Of a DNA stretch of 64,000 nt, positions 34,992 to 49,700 are shown piece after piece (the first letter of the stretch is position 1; each line of letters begins with the position of its first letter). Location of the stretch: assembly GCA_027627225.1 (NCBI GenBank), contig CM051025.1:77044474-77108473 (forward strand). Reading direction: 5' to 3'. The position numbers and the translations under genes were made by a program. Origin of the DNA: Congeria kusceri. Its lineage: Eukaryota; Mollusca; Bivalvia; Myida; Dreissenidae. The notes under the pieces were generated by a model that was not told the DNA's origin, did not search any database, and saw only the letters and a list, made by a program, of their open reading frames with translations.

Positions 34992-37584
34992 ACGATGCTG
35001 CCTGGTAATCTTGCGCAGTTAAGCACCAGTTTTGTGATAAACATCGGATTGAAACAGCGTATCAATTTAATTTTTACTGAACATATATGACAGTCTGTCC
35101 GGCATGTAGAAACACAAAAATATCTGAAATATTCAATAAAAAACTTTCTGAATCTAAATGAAAACAAAAATAACTCGCACTGTTTTTTAACAATTCCAGT
35201 GTCCGGTAATCTTGCGCACTTTTGAAAATGACGTCATTAAATGCTTTATATAAAAGTATGATGTCCAATTCATATCATAGAAACAAACTTATATATCAGT
35301 AGAAATGTCCAGATAAATCAATGTGTTCAAGTTTTTATCATCATTGCAGGCTTCTTTTCATCATCATGTACCAATAGTTGGGTTTCTTTGACGATGGTGA
35401 TTTTGACAGGACGGGACTATTAACACCAAAAAAGCAAATTAAAACTATTTGGCCTCTACACCTGCAAGTTCTTGGGTGTTAAGCATTTGACTTTGCGCAT
35501 GTGCATAAAACCCAACTTGTTTCAATAAAAACACATCACATCAAATCGATCTGAATGTAAACTAACTATTGCATATGTCAAAATTGCCAATATTTATTCG
35601 GAAATCTGTAATCTTACTTGAAAATAAACATGACCCAACAACGACCTTGATCTTTTTCAACTTCCTGTAAGTTCGTGGGCAACATTTTATAACGTCATAC
35701 GAGGAGGCCCTTCCACTGATTTTTGTGTTTTGATATAAATACTGCAAGTTTTTAATGTCCGTTTTTATTTTCTTTGATTTTTGTTGGATTTTAATGAAAA
35801 TAATACTTATAAAATGTTTATTAACAACACCAGGTGTAGATTTTTTTTAAACAATTAATAAGTTAAAAGCACAATAACTGCAATCAACTTAACGGACATG
35901 GTATATTTATTTGTCGATGTTTTCTATGCAATTTTGTGCTCTACTAAGTCAAGCTGTTCTTTGGCTCACACTTGCATAGAATTCGGACACGCAACGTTAC
36001 ATCATTGAAGAGAAAATTATGTCATAATTTCATCCATGAACTTACCAGATTAGATGCTGTTTGATACAAACACAATCTAAAAAGATTGTTTTACAAATTG
36101 AAATGTATTTGTCTTTTCATGACAGGTTTTTGTAATTAAATAACAAATGGGCTTTGCCCATGCCAGGAGCTTAACATTAACAGATTGCAGGCGTTTTCTT
36201 TAAGCCTCACGGGTCAGAATATCTGACCCATTCCCAATGCCAAATATGGTTGTTTTTTCCCAATTGATAAAATAAATTCCCCTCCACTACTGAATTTGGT
36301 TTGACATTGACAGACTTGAAGAAAATTACATCAATAAATATTTTTGAAGGACAGCGAGATCATTGAAAAATGCAATAGTGTGTAGGTTTAAATGGCTCAG
36401 GCATGCAAAATGAAAGTGTTATCATAAAAATATTTAAGGGACATTAATTAGTATTAGTTTCTCTGTCCAGGTATGTAAGTTTTATTGCAATTTGTTCAGA
36501 ATAACTATGAAGTTTCTGATGAAGGTGTAAACAAGGCAAAAGAAGGGCGGTCTGTACATAAATGTAGTAGATGAATACACACTTTTAAATTGGAATAATG
36601 CATGTCCTAGGTAAATTTTGGCATATGTTAATCAGTTTAGGTGATGTCTAAGTAAAATACGTTGAAATATAACTTTATTGTCGCAAATAATGGAAATTTT
36701 TGAAAATTTAAACTTTTAGGTTTCCACCACACCAATGGTATTTTGGCGATGAAAGGTTTCAGCAAATTCAACTATATAAAAAGTATCTATAAATTCGCTG
36801 CACGTCTCATGAATTGTATGATTGCCTATATAAAAAGTAGCCCAATATTGGCACAGGGCCTAACTTGTTTATGCTTATCCAGGACGACACTTTATGCACA
36901 CGTATTAAGCCCGCTTTTCCCATGACACACCTCATTTGTATAGTATACATGTATTGTTGAGTGTAATCCTGCAAGAGTCGTTGGTTTCATGACTATACCT
37001 TTAAATATAGGGATTGGCAAATATGATCAAAATAGAGAAAAAATACCAAGTGTTTCTTTGTGCAAATGTAATTTTTATTTTCATAAACATACAGGTTTTG
37101 CGTTTGAGTATTGGGGTGTAGTGTTTCCTATATAATACTAAATTACTGGTACAGTGTATTATCTTAGAATAATGCCATTCATTAGGCATACCATCAGAGA
37201 TAAAAGCAGATAAACAACTTTTGCATACATCAAACATTATCATACACATCCAATGCAGATGTTTTCCAGTAGGCTTGCATACACCATACAGTATACCACT
37301 GATCAATAAACCTTTATGTATTATGATTAATTTATAATTACAGTAAGTAAAGGTTATAGATTTGACACATGAAGCTAACCTAGCTGTACCACATAATAGT
37401 TATTGTCATTTGATAATTGTTATTGTGAGAGCAAAACATTGATAGATGTTATTCTAATTATTCTAACAATGTTGCATCTACATTATGTTAAGTTATTCTA
37501 GTTTAGTTTTTCTGTGCTTGTACATACCTATCCAATCATGTCTTCCATTGTCCTGATAAAACCACAGAGGAATATTCCTTCACA
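34992..37584. other. intergenic, upstream of GEN1
   Basis: No supported gene. The phrase GGTAATCTTGCGCA occurs twice (about 35004 and 35206). GGGTCAGAATATCTGACCC near 36209 is a palindrome. No TATA box is clear at GEN1; a CCAAT lies at about 37531. Confidence 0.5.
36875..36933. mobile_element. foldback MITE fragment, copy 7
   Basis: Right arm only: CCAGGACGACACTTTATGCA to TTTTCCCATGACACACCTC. Confidence 0.8.
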
Positions 37585-37745
37585 ATGGGTGTGAACGGAT
37601 TGTGGGAGGTGTTGGAGCCAGCTGGGGAGAAGGATGTCCCACTGATGACTCTCAGAGGGCAGACAATAGCTGTGGACCTGAGTGCCTGGGTCATGGAGTT
37701 CACGGGGGTGTCAGCCACTGCTGGCAAACACTACATGATGAACAG
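37585..37745 (+). CDS. GEN1: GEN1 exon 1: XPG-N start
   Basis: ATG then GVNGLWEVLEPAGEKDV and IAVDLSAWVMEFTGV; D31 is the first metal ligand. Donor AACAG|GTACAA, phase 2. Confidence 0.95.
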
Positions 37746-40700
37746 GTACAAACACAATGTATTGTAGTGTATTGTTTCAACTGCTTTTCAGACATGCACT
37801 CGTTTAAGAACCTTGAAATCTTGCAATTAAGTGGTATTGCTATGTTGCAAAAAGAAAAACCTATATAGCATTATGTTGTGATCAATATTCAGCTATTAAT
37901 TAACAGTATGACACAGTATGCATATACTATGAATAATTTGGACACACAAAGAAATAATAAAGAATCATACAATAGTAGCAACAGTTGTTTCATGTTGTAG
38001 TAGTAAGGAAATTGTAAATGTCCATGTCTTTTCTCTCCCAGATTAAACACATTGTTACGAAGATGTTTACCAATCTCATTAAAATCTACAGTCTGATGCT
38101 AATATATTATCCTCTGACTTGATCTGTTGACTTCGCATTAGGGGTCACGTTCTGTCTGTTCAGATTACCTTTTCTGGAGCCAATCAAATTGTTGCCTTCA
38201 AAATGTTGTGGCAGAACTTTATATATATTCAGGACTAACCACAAAAAACAAAAACAAAAAAAACAAACACAAGAACTATGCACAATATTAACTTGAAATT
38301 CAGGTATTTAATTGTCTTTGGTATCACTATATTCACTTGTTCAAAAAAAATCTTTGCTATGCAACAAGAGATCTCATAGGGGCAGCACTGCCAAGACATG
38401 ATGACTTGTTATTTGATTTTAATGAGATTGGATGTTTACATAACACTTGCAAGAATGTCAGAAAAAAGGACTTACTGATGTCACATTACCAGTATGGGTT
38501 CAAATTTTAAAATCCTAATCTCAATATGAAATCAAAGTTCTTGCTTAGAATGATAGTGAGTTTTTAAATGTATCGAAAAAGTTTAATTTAAAAAAAGGGA
38601 GTATTGACATAAAAAGCATCTTTGACTGTTATACTATTTTAAACCAAAATCAAAACTAGATTTGTGTCAATTAGACCCCAAGTCATTCTTTTTGATATCT
38701 GAACTTTAAAAGATATTATTTTGTTCTTCTTATGTCTCTCTTTCTTTAAGGTCCCTTTTCTATCGGACAACCAATCTGATGGGTATGGGAGTAAACCTGA
38801 TCTTTGTAATGGATGGGAAGGCCCCTGTTATTAAGGAGGCAGCTCTGTCTCAAAGGCAGCAGGCGCGGTCTGGATCCTCCACCTCTGTGAACCTTGACCG
38901 ACCAGGCCTGAACCCGGAATACGCACAGGTGAGGCTTTTAGCTGAAAAGATATATTATGACAGTTGATGTAATGTAAATATCTTGTTAATTGTACTTTTT
39001 CTGCGAGCATGTGGTTCTATTTGCCAAACTGTAGAGAACACAATTGTGTAATGGATGGCATTACTTGTTTTGTGAACATTGTTTGAAAATGATTTTTGCT
39101 TGTAAATGTCATAGTGTGTAATTGAGAAAGAAGTACAATTCCAAGGCATGGGTTCAAGTTTTATTCAGTTGGTAGTTTAGCATAAGAATGAAAGCCTGAA
39201 ATACACAATTTAACAGTAACGCGAAATGATGGAATAATTTGGAGTGTTTCTGTTGTGTTCATTGAAATTGTTGAAGACATGTGAATAACTTACATAAAGT
39301 AACAAATACACGGACATGTACAGTGAAATCATTTATTTTTGATGGCAGAAAATTTCATGGATTTCTCTGCAGTGACAATTTTGTTAGCTCTTAAATTCGT
39401 GGATTTTTTATTTTGTAAATTTTTCATTTGCCCTAAAATGTTTAGAAATCCAATTCTCGAAGAAAATATTGCCAGCTCTTCAGCTTACATAATCAGGATA
39501 AGCATTGGTCTCTGCAAAATTCCATCATTTAGCCCATAACATGTTATCATAGTCGATAAGAGGTGTAATTGGAAATATATTAGCAATTGCTCAACATGCA
39601 CCAATATACACTTGTTTATTAAAATCTTTTGTTTGGTTTTACCATTTTGAATATCAATGTGATAACCCCAATTCATAATGGCTCTTCATATATATTTAAC
39701 TAATTTCCATTTATGTTATCCATTTTAATATTTTATAACTGTTAAAACACCCATTGATTATCCTTTTATAGCACATTTCACAGTCACCATTGCATTTACT
39801 CGCAGCTTTGTTCTGAGTATTACCAAAGTTTACTCTTTTTGGCATTATTTTAATTAATCAGCAATCATGAAAATTACTTAAAAAGGGGTTAGTGTTTGTG
39901 TGCCATAAATGGGAAAGTATGTGCAGAAAGTATATTTGATGTGTGATGTATCATTTCAATGATAAAAGCGTGTTTCACAGAAAATTTGTGCAAAATTCTA
40001 TGAGGTTATGGACACCTTTTGAAAAACGTGCGTGTATTCTTAAGGTGCAAATCTGAATATTCATTGAACATGGTCGGTGTAAAAAAAATGGACAGCATTA
40101 ACAACCGTTTTTTGGAACCTTAGCAAATGCCACTAGCTTTAATACATTATAATAACTTTCGAGCATGCTTTGGTTTGAAATTCATTTAAACATTAAAGAA
40201 ACAGCCTGCGTTTGCTGACTGTTAAGGTATTAGATGATTCATATATTTGTCGGCGCTTGAATTTGTGGTTTTATGTACCCATGAAATCAACAAAAATTAG
40301 TGTCCCACCAATAATAATCAATTAAGAGTATATAAATCAGAATGGCCGAGAGTTTAGGGCGTTAGACTTTTGATCCAGAGGTCTGAGGTTATAACAAGCA
40401 CATATTATCACATATTTGCAGTGCCTACAGCTGCTGAGATGCCTTGGTGTTCCTTGTGTACAGAGCCCAGGGGAGGCAGAGGCCATGTGTGCCTATCTCA
40501 ACAAGACTGGGGTAAGTAATCTGGAAATGCTCTTCTGGATTACTTGGTCATAGATTTGCAGTTGTAGCCATTTCTGAGACCACAAGCAAATCTAACATAT
40601 GACTTGCAATGCTGTTATTAATGAAAAAAAGTTTTTAGCTCACCTGAGCACTTCTCATGAGCACGAAGTGCTCGGTGAGCTATTGATATAGGGGACCTTT

Positions 40701-43700
40701 CCTGCGTCATCCGTGGTCCGTGTGCCGTCAACAATTGGGTTTGTTCTCAAGCTTCAGTTTTTATCCAATCTTAACCAAACTTGCACAGTTTGTGTATTGC
40801 CATTAAATCTCGGATGGGATTGTTATTATGTCAGATCACACCAGTAACACGAGTTATTGCCTCTTTTTCATGCAAAAAAAAGTGCAAAAATGCCTTTTTC
40901 CAAGATATAGAATTTATTTTCCATCCAATCTTAACCAAACTTTCACAGTTTGTGTATGACCATCAGATCTCAGCAGACGCCAAAAATGGGCCAGATTGTA
41001 CTTCAAACACCAGAGTAATTGCCCTTTGTTTATTAAATATAAAAAAAGGACATTATTCAGGATAGACTTCATTTTTAGCTCTACTGACCCTCTTGTCCGC
41101 GTCTGAATTGGTTAAAGTTTTTATTCAAAAATCTTGTAACTTCAAAACTACATAATTTATTCACTTGAAACTTGGAATATACCTTTGTCATCAACTCCAG
41201 AATCAGGGGCAACATTCCCCATAACTCTGTTTTGTATTTTGACAGAGTTATGCCCCTTTTCACTTAGATTTTCTGGTTAAAGTTTATATTCAAAAGTTTT
41301 GTAACTGAGTTAAACCTATTTATTTTATTTTAGCTCGATCGCATCGAAAGCCTAAAGCTTATAGAAACACTCTCGAGTCCGTTTCCTGGGTAGGACCAGT
41401 ACTTGGTGTCTTTGGAGGAGATCTTGAGTACGCTCCCAGAGTGGGGATCGAACCTGGGACCTCCCGATCGCTAGGCGGACACCATATCCACTACGCCACC
41501 GCGACCTTTTTTGTAACTTCAAAACTACATAAGTTATTCACTTGAAACTTGGAACTAACCTTTGTCATCAACTCCAGTATCAGTATCCAGTATCAGGGGC
41601 AACATTTCCCATAACTCTTTTTGTATTTTGACAGAGTTATGCCCCTTTTTCACATAGATTTTCTGTTTAAAGTTTATACCGTAATTTACCATGTATTACG
41701 TGCATCTTTTTACCCTAAAATTCTGCTATGAAAATTTGGTGTGCGTTACACATGGTAACAGTCATTTTCAGCCATGTTTTTTCTCTCTTTTTTTAAATTT
41801 TAGTTAATTTTTCGTTATTTTTATTTCATTTTTAATTCATAATATTTTTATTAACAAAACAGTGCATTCTAATTACCTTTCAATTATATTTCCAAATAGA
41901 ATAAACAATAAAATCCATTATAAACACAGTCATTGATAATTACACCTGTTTCAACTGAAAAGCGCGACATCATCAATTAGCCAGGCCTCTAAATCTGCAA
42001 GCCTTTAGCAACAGCATAGCAACGGTGTCAATCAAACTTAAAAAAGTCTTTGATGTTACAGCCAAACTTGGGCCAGCTTCTAGCAGTCTGTAGCAGTTAG
42101 GTGTGTAATATGATTAGCATGTGGTCAGTGAAAAAAGAATCAATCAATACTATTGTACATGAAGAATGTAAGCACTGTCAATTGAGCATTAATGAATTAG
42201 CGTTGGAGGGAAAAATGTAAGCGTGTCATTAAAATCAGACGGTTGTTTTGTTAATGCATTGGATAGTTTGGAGATTAAAAGGGAGTGAAGAAAATACATG
42301 CATTGGAATTATAATTGAGATTGTGTTATGGCATAAAACATCGAATATTAAGTTTTATTGAACATTAACATGAATATTTATATTCAATTTGGATTTATAG
42401 GTGTTGATGCACAAGGTACTTATGAAAGCTTTTATGAAATTTACAATAATTAAGTTTTATATGAAAGTAAATTGAGGAAACTATTCCAGAACAACAACAA
42501 CTAAAAACTTGGACACAAGTTTGTAAAATAACCTCAGCAGACATTAACCAACAACAGCTGCAAATTGTTTTCTAGTTTTTTTCCCCCAAATTTTGCTTCA
42601 AAAATCGGGTGCGTGTTATACATGGGTGCGCGTAATACATGGTAAATTACAGCATTCAAAAGTTTTGTAACTTCAATACTTCATAAGCTTTTCACTTGAA
42701 ATTTGCAACTAACCTTTGTCATAAACTCTAGTATCAGGAGCATCATTACCCATAACTGTATTTTGTATTTTGGCAGAGTATACCCCCTTTTCACTTAGAT
42801 TTTCTGTTTAAAGTTTATATTCAAAAGTTTGGTAATTTCAAAACTATGTAAGTTATTTACCTGAAACTTGGAACTAACAATTGCCATCAACACTAGTATC
42901 AGGGGCAACATTACCCATAACTGTATTTTGTATTTTGACAGAGTTATAACCCTTTTTCACATAGCTTTTCTGGTTAAAGTTTATATTCAAAAGTTTTGTA
43001 ACTTCTTAACTACATAAGTTATTCACTTGAAACTTGGAACAAACCTTTATCATCAACTCTAGTATCAGGGGCAACATTACCCATAACTCTGTTTAGTATT
43101 TTGACAGAGTTATGCACACTTTTTACATCGATTTTGTGGTTAAAGTTTTTGTTCCAAAAATGTATAAACTATACAAGGCTTCATTTAAAAGTTTTTATTT
43201 TAACTAATTTATGCCCCTACCACTATCCAAAATATGTACCAACTGAAATACTTCGAGTGCGCTGTCCTCTGACAACTCTTGTTTATCCAATCTTCAACAA
43301 TCTTGCACAGTTTGTCTGTTACCATAAGATTACAGTTGAAGTCGAATATAAGCAAGATCGGACCAGAAACACCAGAGTTATTGCCCTTGTTTGTGAACAA
43401 AATATGCAATAATGGACATTATTCAGGATAGAGACTTCATTTTTCATCCAATCTTCACCAATCTTGCACAGTTTATCTATGACCATAAGATTAAAGGTGA
43501 AGTCGAATATAAGCAAAATCGGTCTAGAAACACCAGATTTATTGCCCTTTGTTTGTGAAAAAAACCAAACCAAAATTGACATTTTTCAGGATAGAGACTT
43601 TTTCATCCAATCTTCAACAATCTGCACAGTTTGTCTATGAGCGTAAGACTACAGGTGAAGTCAAACATAAGCATGATCGGGCCAGAAACACCGGAGTTAT

Positions 43701-46700
43701 TGCCCCTTGCATTTGGAAATAAACATCAACAAGATATCAATAATTGGCTTGCACTCACAATTTTTTATTCAGTGTGGACCAAACTTTCACAGTTTGCGTA
43801 TGACCATAAACATTGATTGATAAAATTTGATTTCCAACAGTTGCAAACCTTGCATGCAGTTATTTGTACATGCAACATTGATGGCTTCAGAGCCTGCATT
43901 TACATCATTTATCATCATTGGATAGACAATTTTCAAAGAAAAAAGCAAAACCTTTCCTTAAAGCACAGCCATCCTTAATTATCACATTGCAACTAGTTCT
44001 CCAAAACTGTCTGCGAAAAAGACATCAAAAATTGTCACTGACTTAATGAAAAAGGGTCAGGTAAGAATATCGAGAAAAATGATTTGAAAACTTTAACAAA
44101 AACACCGCACATCCACTACCCAACTCGTACTTAAGTTTGCCTATTGCACTAACCGATGTTTAAATCAAATTGATCCTATCCCCCTTTGCGTATTGTTCAT
44201 ATGCCTTAATTTGCAAACATGTCACAACAGTATGGTCTTCATCTGTACCAGTTCTCAGTTGAGCGCTTTGGACCAATATGGCCCTCTTATTACATATTTT
44301 TTGGGATATACCGGTATATATATTTTAATTTTATTTTTTTGGCTGGTAAATGGATTTATGTATTTTATTTTATGCTTTCCAGTAATTCATAGTGAAATAT
44401 CAGTGAAATAAAATTGGTAATTCACTGTTTAAAACAGTGACAATTACCACTCTGATAATTTTTACTGTTTCATACTGGTTCCCGATTTAAAACAGTAAAT
44501 GAAACGCACCGTCAATTATGCCAGACTCAAAATTGTCAAATGAGTCCTGCGATATTTTCCAATAAAACCCACTTAGATAGCATTTTAAATGGGAAAAAAA
44601 AACGGTGAAAAGGCATAAAATAAAAAGAAAATTTTTTGCTTTTGGTAGAATATGGACTTCTTATTCACTCGTGATCATAGAAAATAAATATTTTTACGAG
44701 TGGCTGTGACACTCGTGAAAATATAAATTTGTATAATCATTCGTGAATTAAAATAGATATTCTACTGAAACCAACAAATATCCTCTGTTTGTTACTTTAT
44801 CTCAATTTTGATGTACATTGTTAAATGACAGTATATAAAGTTCAAAACTGAAGTGTGAGCATTACATTAAGTTGAGTGCACTTGATTGGACATTTGTATT
44901 ATAGTAAAGCTCCTATACCTAAAAAGAAATGACGACATGAATTCCATTTTACCTGTAATTACATAGTTTAGTTACTTGTAGACTACGGCTAAATGTAGAC
45001 TGATGATCAGTTGCGTAGGTAATGGCTGTGGAAGTTATTTGTTCGTTTAAAAAATACCTGTATGCACTTGTTAATTGTTAATATTAACTTTATTGTTATG
45101 TTGGATTGATTACTTACAGTTAATAATTTAATGTTACAATTTTTCCATTCTATAAACTACATGTAAATCACCACACCCATGAATACAATTGAGGCATATC
45201 ATTGGAAACCCGGCCTAATGCATCTGCGTAAGTGGATTTATGTTTAGAAGAGACTTCCTTTAAACAGAAAATACCATAAATGTGCAAAGTGTTGTTCTGG
45301 ATTAGCCTGTACAGACTGCACAGGCTGAGCCAGGACAACACTTTACTCAGATGCATTAAGCGCGGGTTTCCCACGACACGCCTCCATTGGTATTAATACG
45401 GTGGCATAGATGTGACATCTGCATGTTTTTATTTATGTCATTCCCACGACATATTAAGTCGTGAGAACGAGATCTTATCTCGTGGGAACAAGATCTTATA
45501 TCGTTGGAATGACATAATTATGTTGTGGTAACGACATATTAAGTCGTGGGAACGAGATACATAATTATGTTGTGGTAACGACATATTAAGTCGTGGGAAC
45601 GAGATAATTAACTCGTGGTAACGACATATTAAGTCGTGGGAACGAGATCTTTTCTAATGGGAACGACATAAATAACTCGTGGGAACGACATATTAAGTCG
45701 TGGGAACGAGATAATTAACTCGTGGTAACAACATAATTAACCAATCAGAATACACGTTGTTTAAAAGCATGTTTCAAAATGGCTGATACAAGAGACGCTT
45801 ACATAGATAACTTACATACATATAAAGATACATAGATATAAAGACATTGTTTTTCTTCTGCGAGAGCAAGATGGAATTTGATTGGTTCATTAAGTCGTTC
45901 CCTCGACAAAAGTTCCCACAACATAAATATGTCTTTCCTACGAGATAAGATCTCGTTCCCACAAGATAAGATTTTGTTCCCACAACTTAATATGTCGTTC
46001 CCACGACATAATTATGTCGTTCCCACGAGATAAGATCTCGTTCCCACGACTGAATATGTCATGGGAATGACATAATTATGTTGTTCCCACGAGATACGAT
46101 CTCGTTCCCACGAGATAAGATGTCGTTCCCACGACATATTAAGTCGTGGGAACGACATAAATAAAAACATGCACATGTCACATCTATGCCACCGTATATT
46201 AAGATGTTTGCCCTCCAAAACAAATGTCCACTGGGACATTAGCCCTCCAAGGCTTTGTCCCTTTCACCCGCTTTTAGCAGAGATATATCGTATTATTTAA
46301 ACAATCATCAAGCTCCAGTGGTCTCAAGGCAGAGCATAAACAAACAGCATTTACTCCATTTAATGAGAAGAATTGCGAGTTAGAAAGCGAATGACAATAC
46401 TGTAATTAAAGAGCCAGTATAATGTGAATTACAGTTAAATGTTTACTTCAAGATTCAGGCCTTTTCGACAGAATGCTTATTGAATGACTTTATTTCTCAG
46501 TTAAAATCTCAACTCAGATGAAATGCAGTTGAGGGGCGGGTGGGTCAATCTCAGGTTACAAAACATACTGGAGTGCAGCCTCAAAATGGCTCATATCTGG
46601 AGAACAAATGTTTGGAGGACAAATGTCTGCATTGAAGTCATTCATATTAGGATAATATTATTTCAAAGCTTTCTCTTTCTTCACTTAAAATACACTTTTA

Positions 46701-49700
46701 TGTTACTTAATGCATGCATTTCAAGTTTTAACAGGGACTATTTGCAGCAATTGCAGATCACATGATATTTGCATGCACACATATGTGACAAAAGTTATTT
46801 TGAACACTTTACATGCCAGCTGGTTTGTTGCACATAAGTTTGCGGAGTAGCTTCTAGGTCTTTGAAAAGTCATTCTAATGAAACTTACTACAATATCGAT
46901 TGGTCGTGACTGAGCTAAATATAGATTAGGCGTGTCAAGGGAAAACCAGGCTTAATGCATGTGCCTAAAGTGTCGTCCTGGATCAGCCTTTGCAATCCAC
47001 ACAGGCTGATCCAGGACAGCACTTTCCGTCTTGATTGGATTTATGTTTAGAAGATACTTCCTTGAAACAGAAAATACCAGCAAAAAGTGTCGTACCGGAT
47101 CAGCCTTTGCGAATGACATTTTACGCACATGAATGAAGCCTGGTTTTCCCACAACATGCCTAATATATAAGTTGACCCAAGGCATGGCAAAGTTATCCTA
47201 GTATCTCAAGATACTGCTCTTGCCAGGCAGGGTCGGCAAGATCTTATATGACAACTTGTCCATTTTTGACCAACATTGTTTACTAACTTTGTATGTGCAG
47301 TAATTATTTTGGCAAACTTGCACTCGTGTGTGAATGATATGATTTTGCCACCACTGGCATGGTACTGTTGCAAAGAACATATAAGAATATTGGTATGTTA
47401 ATAAACCTAAATGTTCAAAATTAATGGCATTTTCTGCATTGTTTTTAGTAAATAACAACTTTTTCTGGATTAAAATGAGATGTATTTTAATGTTACTACC
47501 AGTATTTTTCTAATATTGAGAACAAGTTAAATAGTAAAATGAGATGACAAAAAATTGAGGAATGAGCATGAAACAGATGTGCTTAACATGTCTATATCAG
47601 AAACAATAGATTAACGCTCTAGCCATGAAATATCATTGCTGTTGTCCACTTAGAGAGATGTCATTGGTTCACAGAGTTCATTGTTTACTAATTTTGTTTC
47701 ATATAATTTTCTTGGATAGGGCAATTTTAGCCCAATGACAAGTTTTTTTTGACAATGGTTGTCCTATTACTTTTCCCTGGAATTTTTAACACTGATTTTA
47801 AATAGAAGTACATGTATAACATTGTTAATGTTCTTTTTTGTTTCAGTAAATAATTGTTAAACATTTGACCAGAGGATCATGAAGAAAACATTGTTCTTTA
47901 TACACTTTGTATGGCGTCAGATAAACCATTGGTAAATGTTTCTGATATTTTCTACTACAATATTTCAGCTTGTTGATGGGTGTATCACGGAAGACAGTGA
48001 TTACTTCTTATACGGAGGAAAGACTGTGTACAAGAATATACACAAAGATGGCAAGGTAATCATGGCTTGTATTAGAAACATGTGTCATTCATGGTTTTAT
48101 TGCAAAGCCTACACAACTACAGTGACTCTTTGACTTTGAGAAAAACAATGTTTTGCAAGATACATGTGTAAAGATATATTTCATGTTTTATACATACCTG
48201 TACTGTAATAACAATTTTTACAGGACTACAACTTGCAGTTTGTTTCAATGTTCCCGTGATGCAAACATGCAGTAAATGGGTTTAATCAAAGCAATGAATT
48301 TTATCATGTTGGCTTTCAGACATATTGTGCAGACAAGTATACTGATGTGTCTGTTGGGACTGAACTGGGGCTAGGTCAACGTGACCTGGTGGCCCTAGCC
48401 CTCATTCTGGGTTGTGACTATGACAAGGAAGGGGTCAGGGGTGTAGGGAAGGCAAAGGGCCTTGAGTTAGTTAGGATTTTAAAGAAGAAACAGCTGGATG
48501 TGCTAGAAAGGTGACTGTCTTCTTTTATGTTTGTCCCCCACCTAAAAAATAAAAATAATAGAACACTTTCAGATGATGAAATGTTCATGTTTATTTGAAA
48601 TAACTTAAATTGCACTTAAACATATTGACAAGTATGAGTGCACACTGCAAATAACCTGTAAATCAACCTCCCCTCATTTAAATTCTCATTTTTGAAAAAT
48701 AATTTAGTGTTACCAAGTCCTATTCAATGTATTGCAGGGTCTATCAAAATCCATTTGGAAAAATTTGACAGCCTTGACAATCATCCAAGGGTACATGCAT
48801 TTTTATGCCTCTTGCAGGTGTATAAAGGGGATTTTGATAGTCCTGCAAATTGTTTGGGGGGAATTTATCATCCCAGTAATTTTTTAAAGGAGGGAATTTA
48901 TTTGAGGGGATTTTGATCTACACCCTTAAATTATACCAATATAAAGTTTTTTATACAATGTATAAAATAAAAAAAATTATTACACTATCATATCACAATG
49001 TATAAAAAACTAACATTTATTCCACTATCATATCCTCAATAGCAAGTTTTTATACAGTTTTATAACCTTACATACTTCCACAATGAGTGCCAAATTTTCT
49101 CAGCAGAAAGTTTTTACAGAATTTTAAAGCCATGTTAGATGTATAATTCCATCATTAGTGTTGCACTTGAACAGCAGAGTGTCTTGACAGAATTTTAAAG
49201 ACTCACATACTTCCACCAGTGTCACACTTTATCAACGGAAAGTCTTTTGAGCGTCTTCTCCTGCTTGTTCTCCTGCTCTGCGTCAAGGTCAAACATGCCC
49301 TGTACAATGTGAGTACTCGTGGTCAACTCACTGTTGCAACTCTCGGGCTCGTCTTCTGCGTCTTGCCTGCCTCTCCTCAAGGGGAAGTGAGCTTCCACAA
49401 CCCATGTCTGTCTAATAACTCTGCTTAATGCAGGTTATTTTTTGTATATATTAGTAGGTATCTAGCAAATAACATTCATATGTTAGTTTGTATACGTTGT
49501 TTTCATTGTTGATGTAAAATTTCCCACTTAAGAAGTGAACTGCCACATCTCATGTCGAATATCTGTGCTTGTTTAAAGTTACTGGTAGTTTATATGTGTA
49601 TGGTAAGTTTTAACAATTTGATGTCAAATTTTCAACTTAAGAAGTGAACTGCCACATCTTATGTCCAATATCTGTGCTTGTTGCAGGTTACCAGTAGTTT

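Larger units (their letters stand above)
41071..43281. mobile_element. second cassette family, ~165-bp units, copy A
   Basis: Begins AGCTCTACTGACCC, ends CTGTCCTCTGACAACTCTTG. The ~165-bp units contain TTATATTCAAAAGTTTTGTA, CTTGAAACTTGGAA and CCCATAACT. It is inserted in the element above and itself hosts two insertions. Confidence 0.7.
40636..43860. mobile_element. AGCTCACCTGAGC cassette element, host of nested insertions
   Basis: Begins TTAGCTCACCTGAGCACTTC with a GAGCACGAAGTGCTC palindrome. Its interior is ~130-bp units (CCAATCTTAACCAAACTTG, ACACCAGAGTTATTGCC). It is interrupted at 41071-43281 by a second family, after which the same units resume. The right border is uncertain. It lies in GEN1 intron 3. 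Confidence 0.65.

Noticed and set aside
37602..37868. Second open frame over GEN1 exon 1
   Set aside because: Shadow of the GEN1 frame; no similarity to any domain and no splice support.
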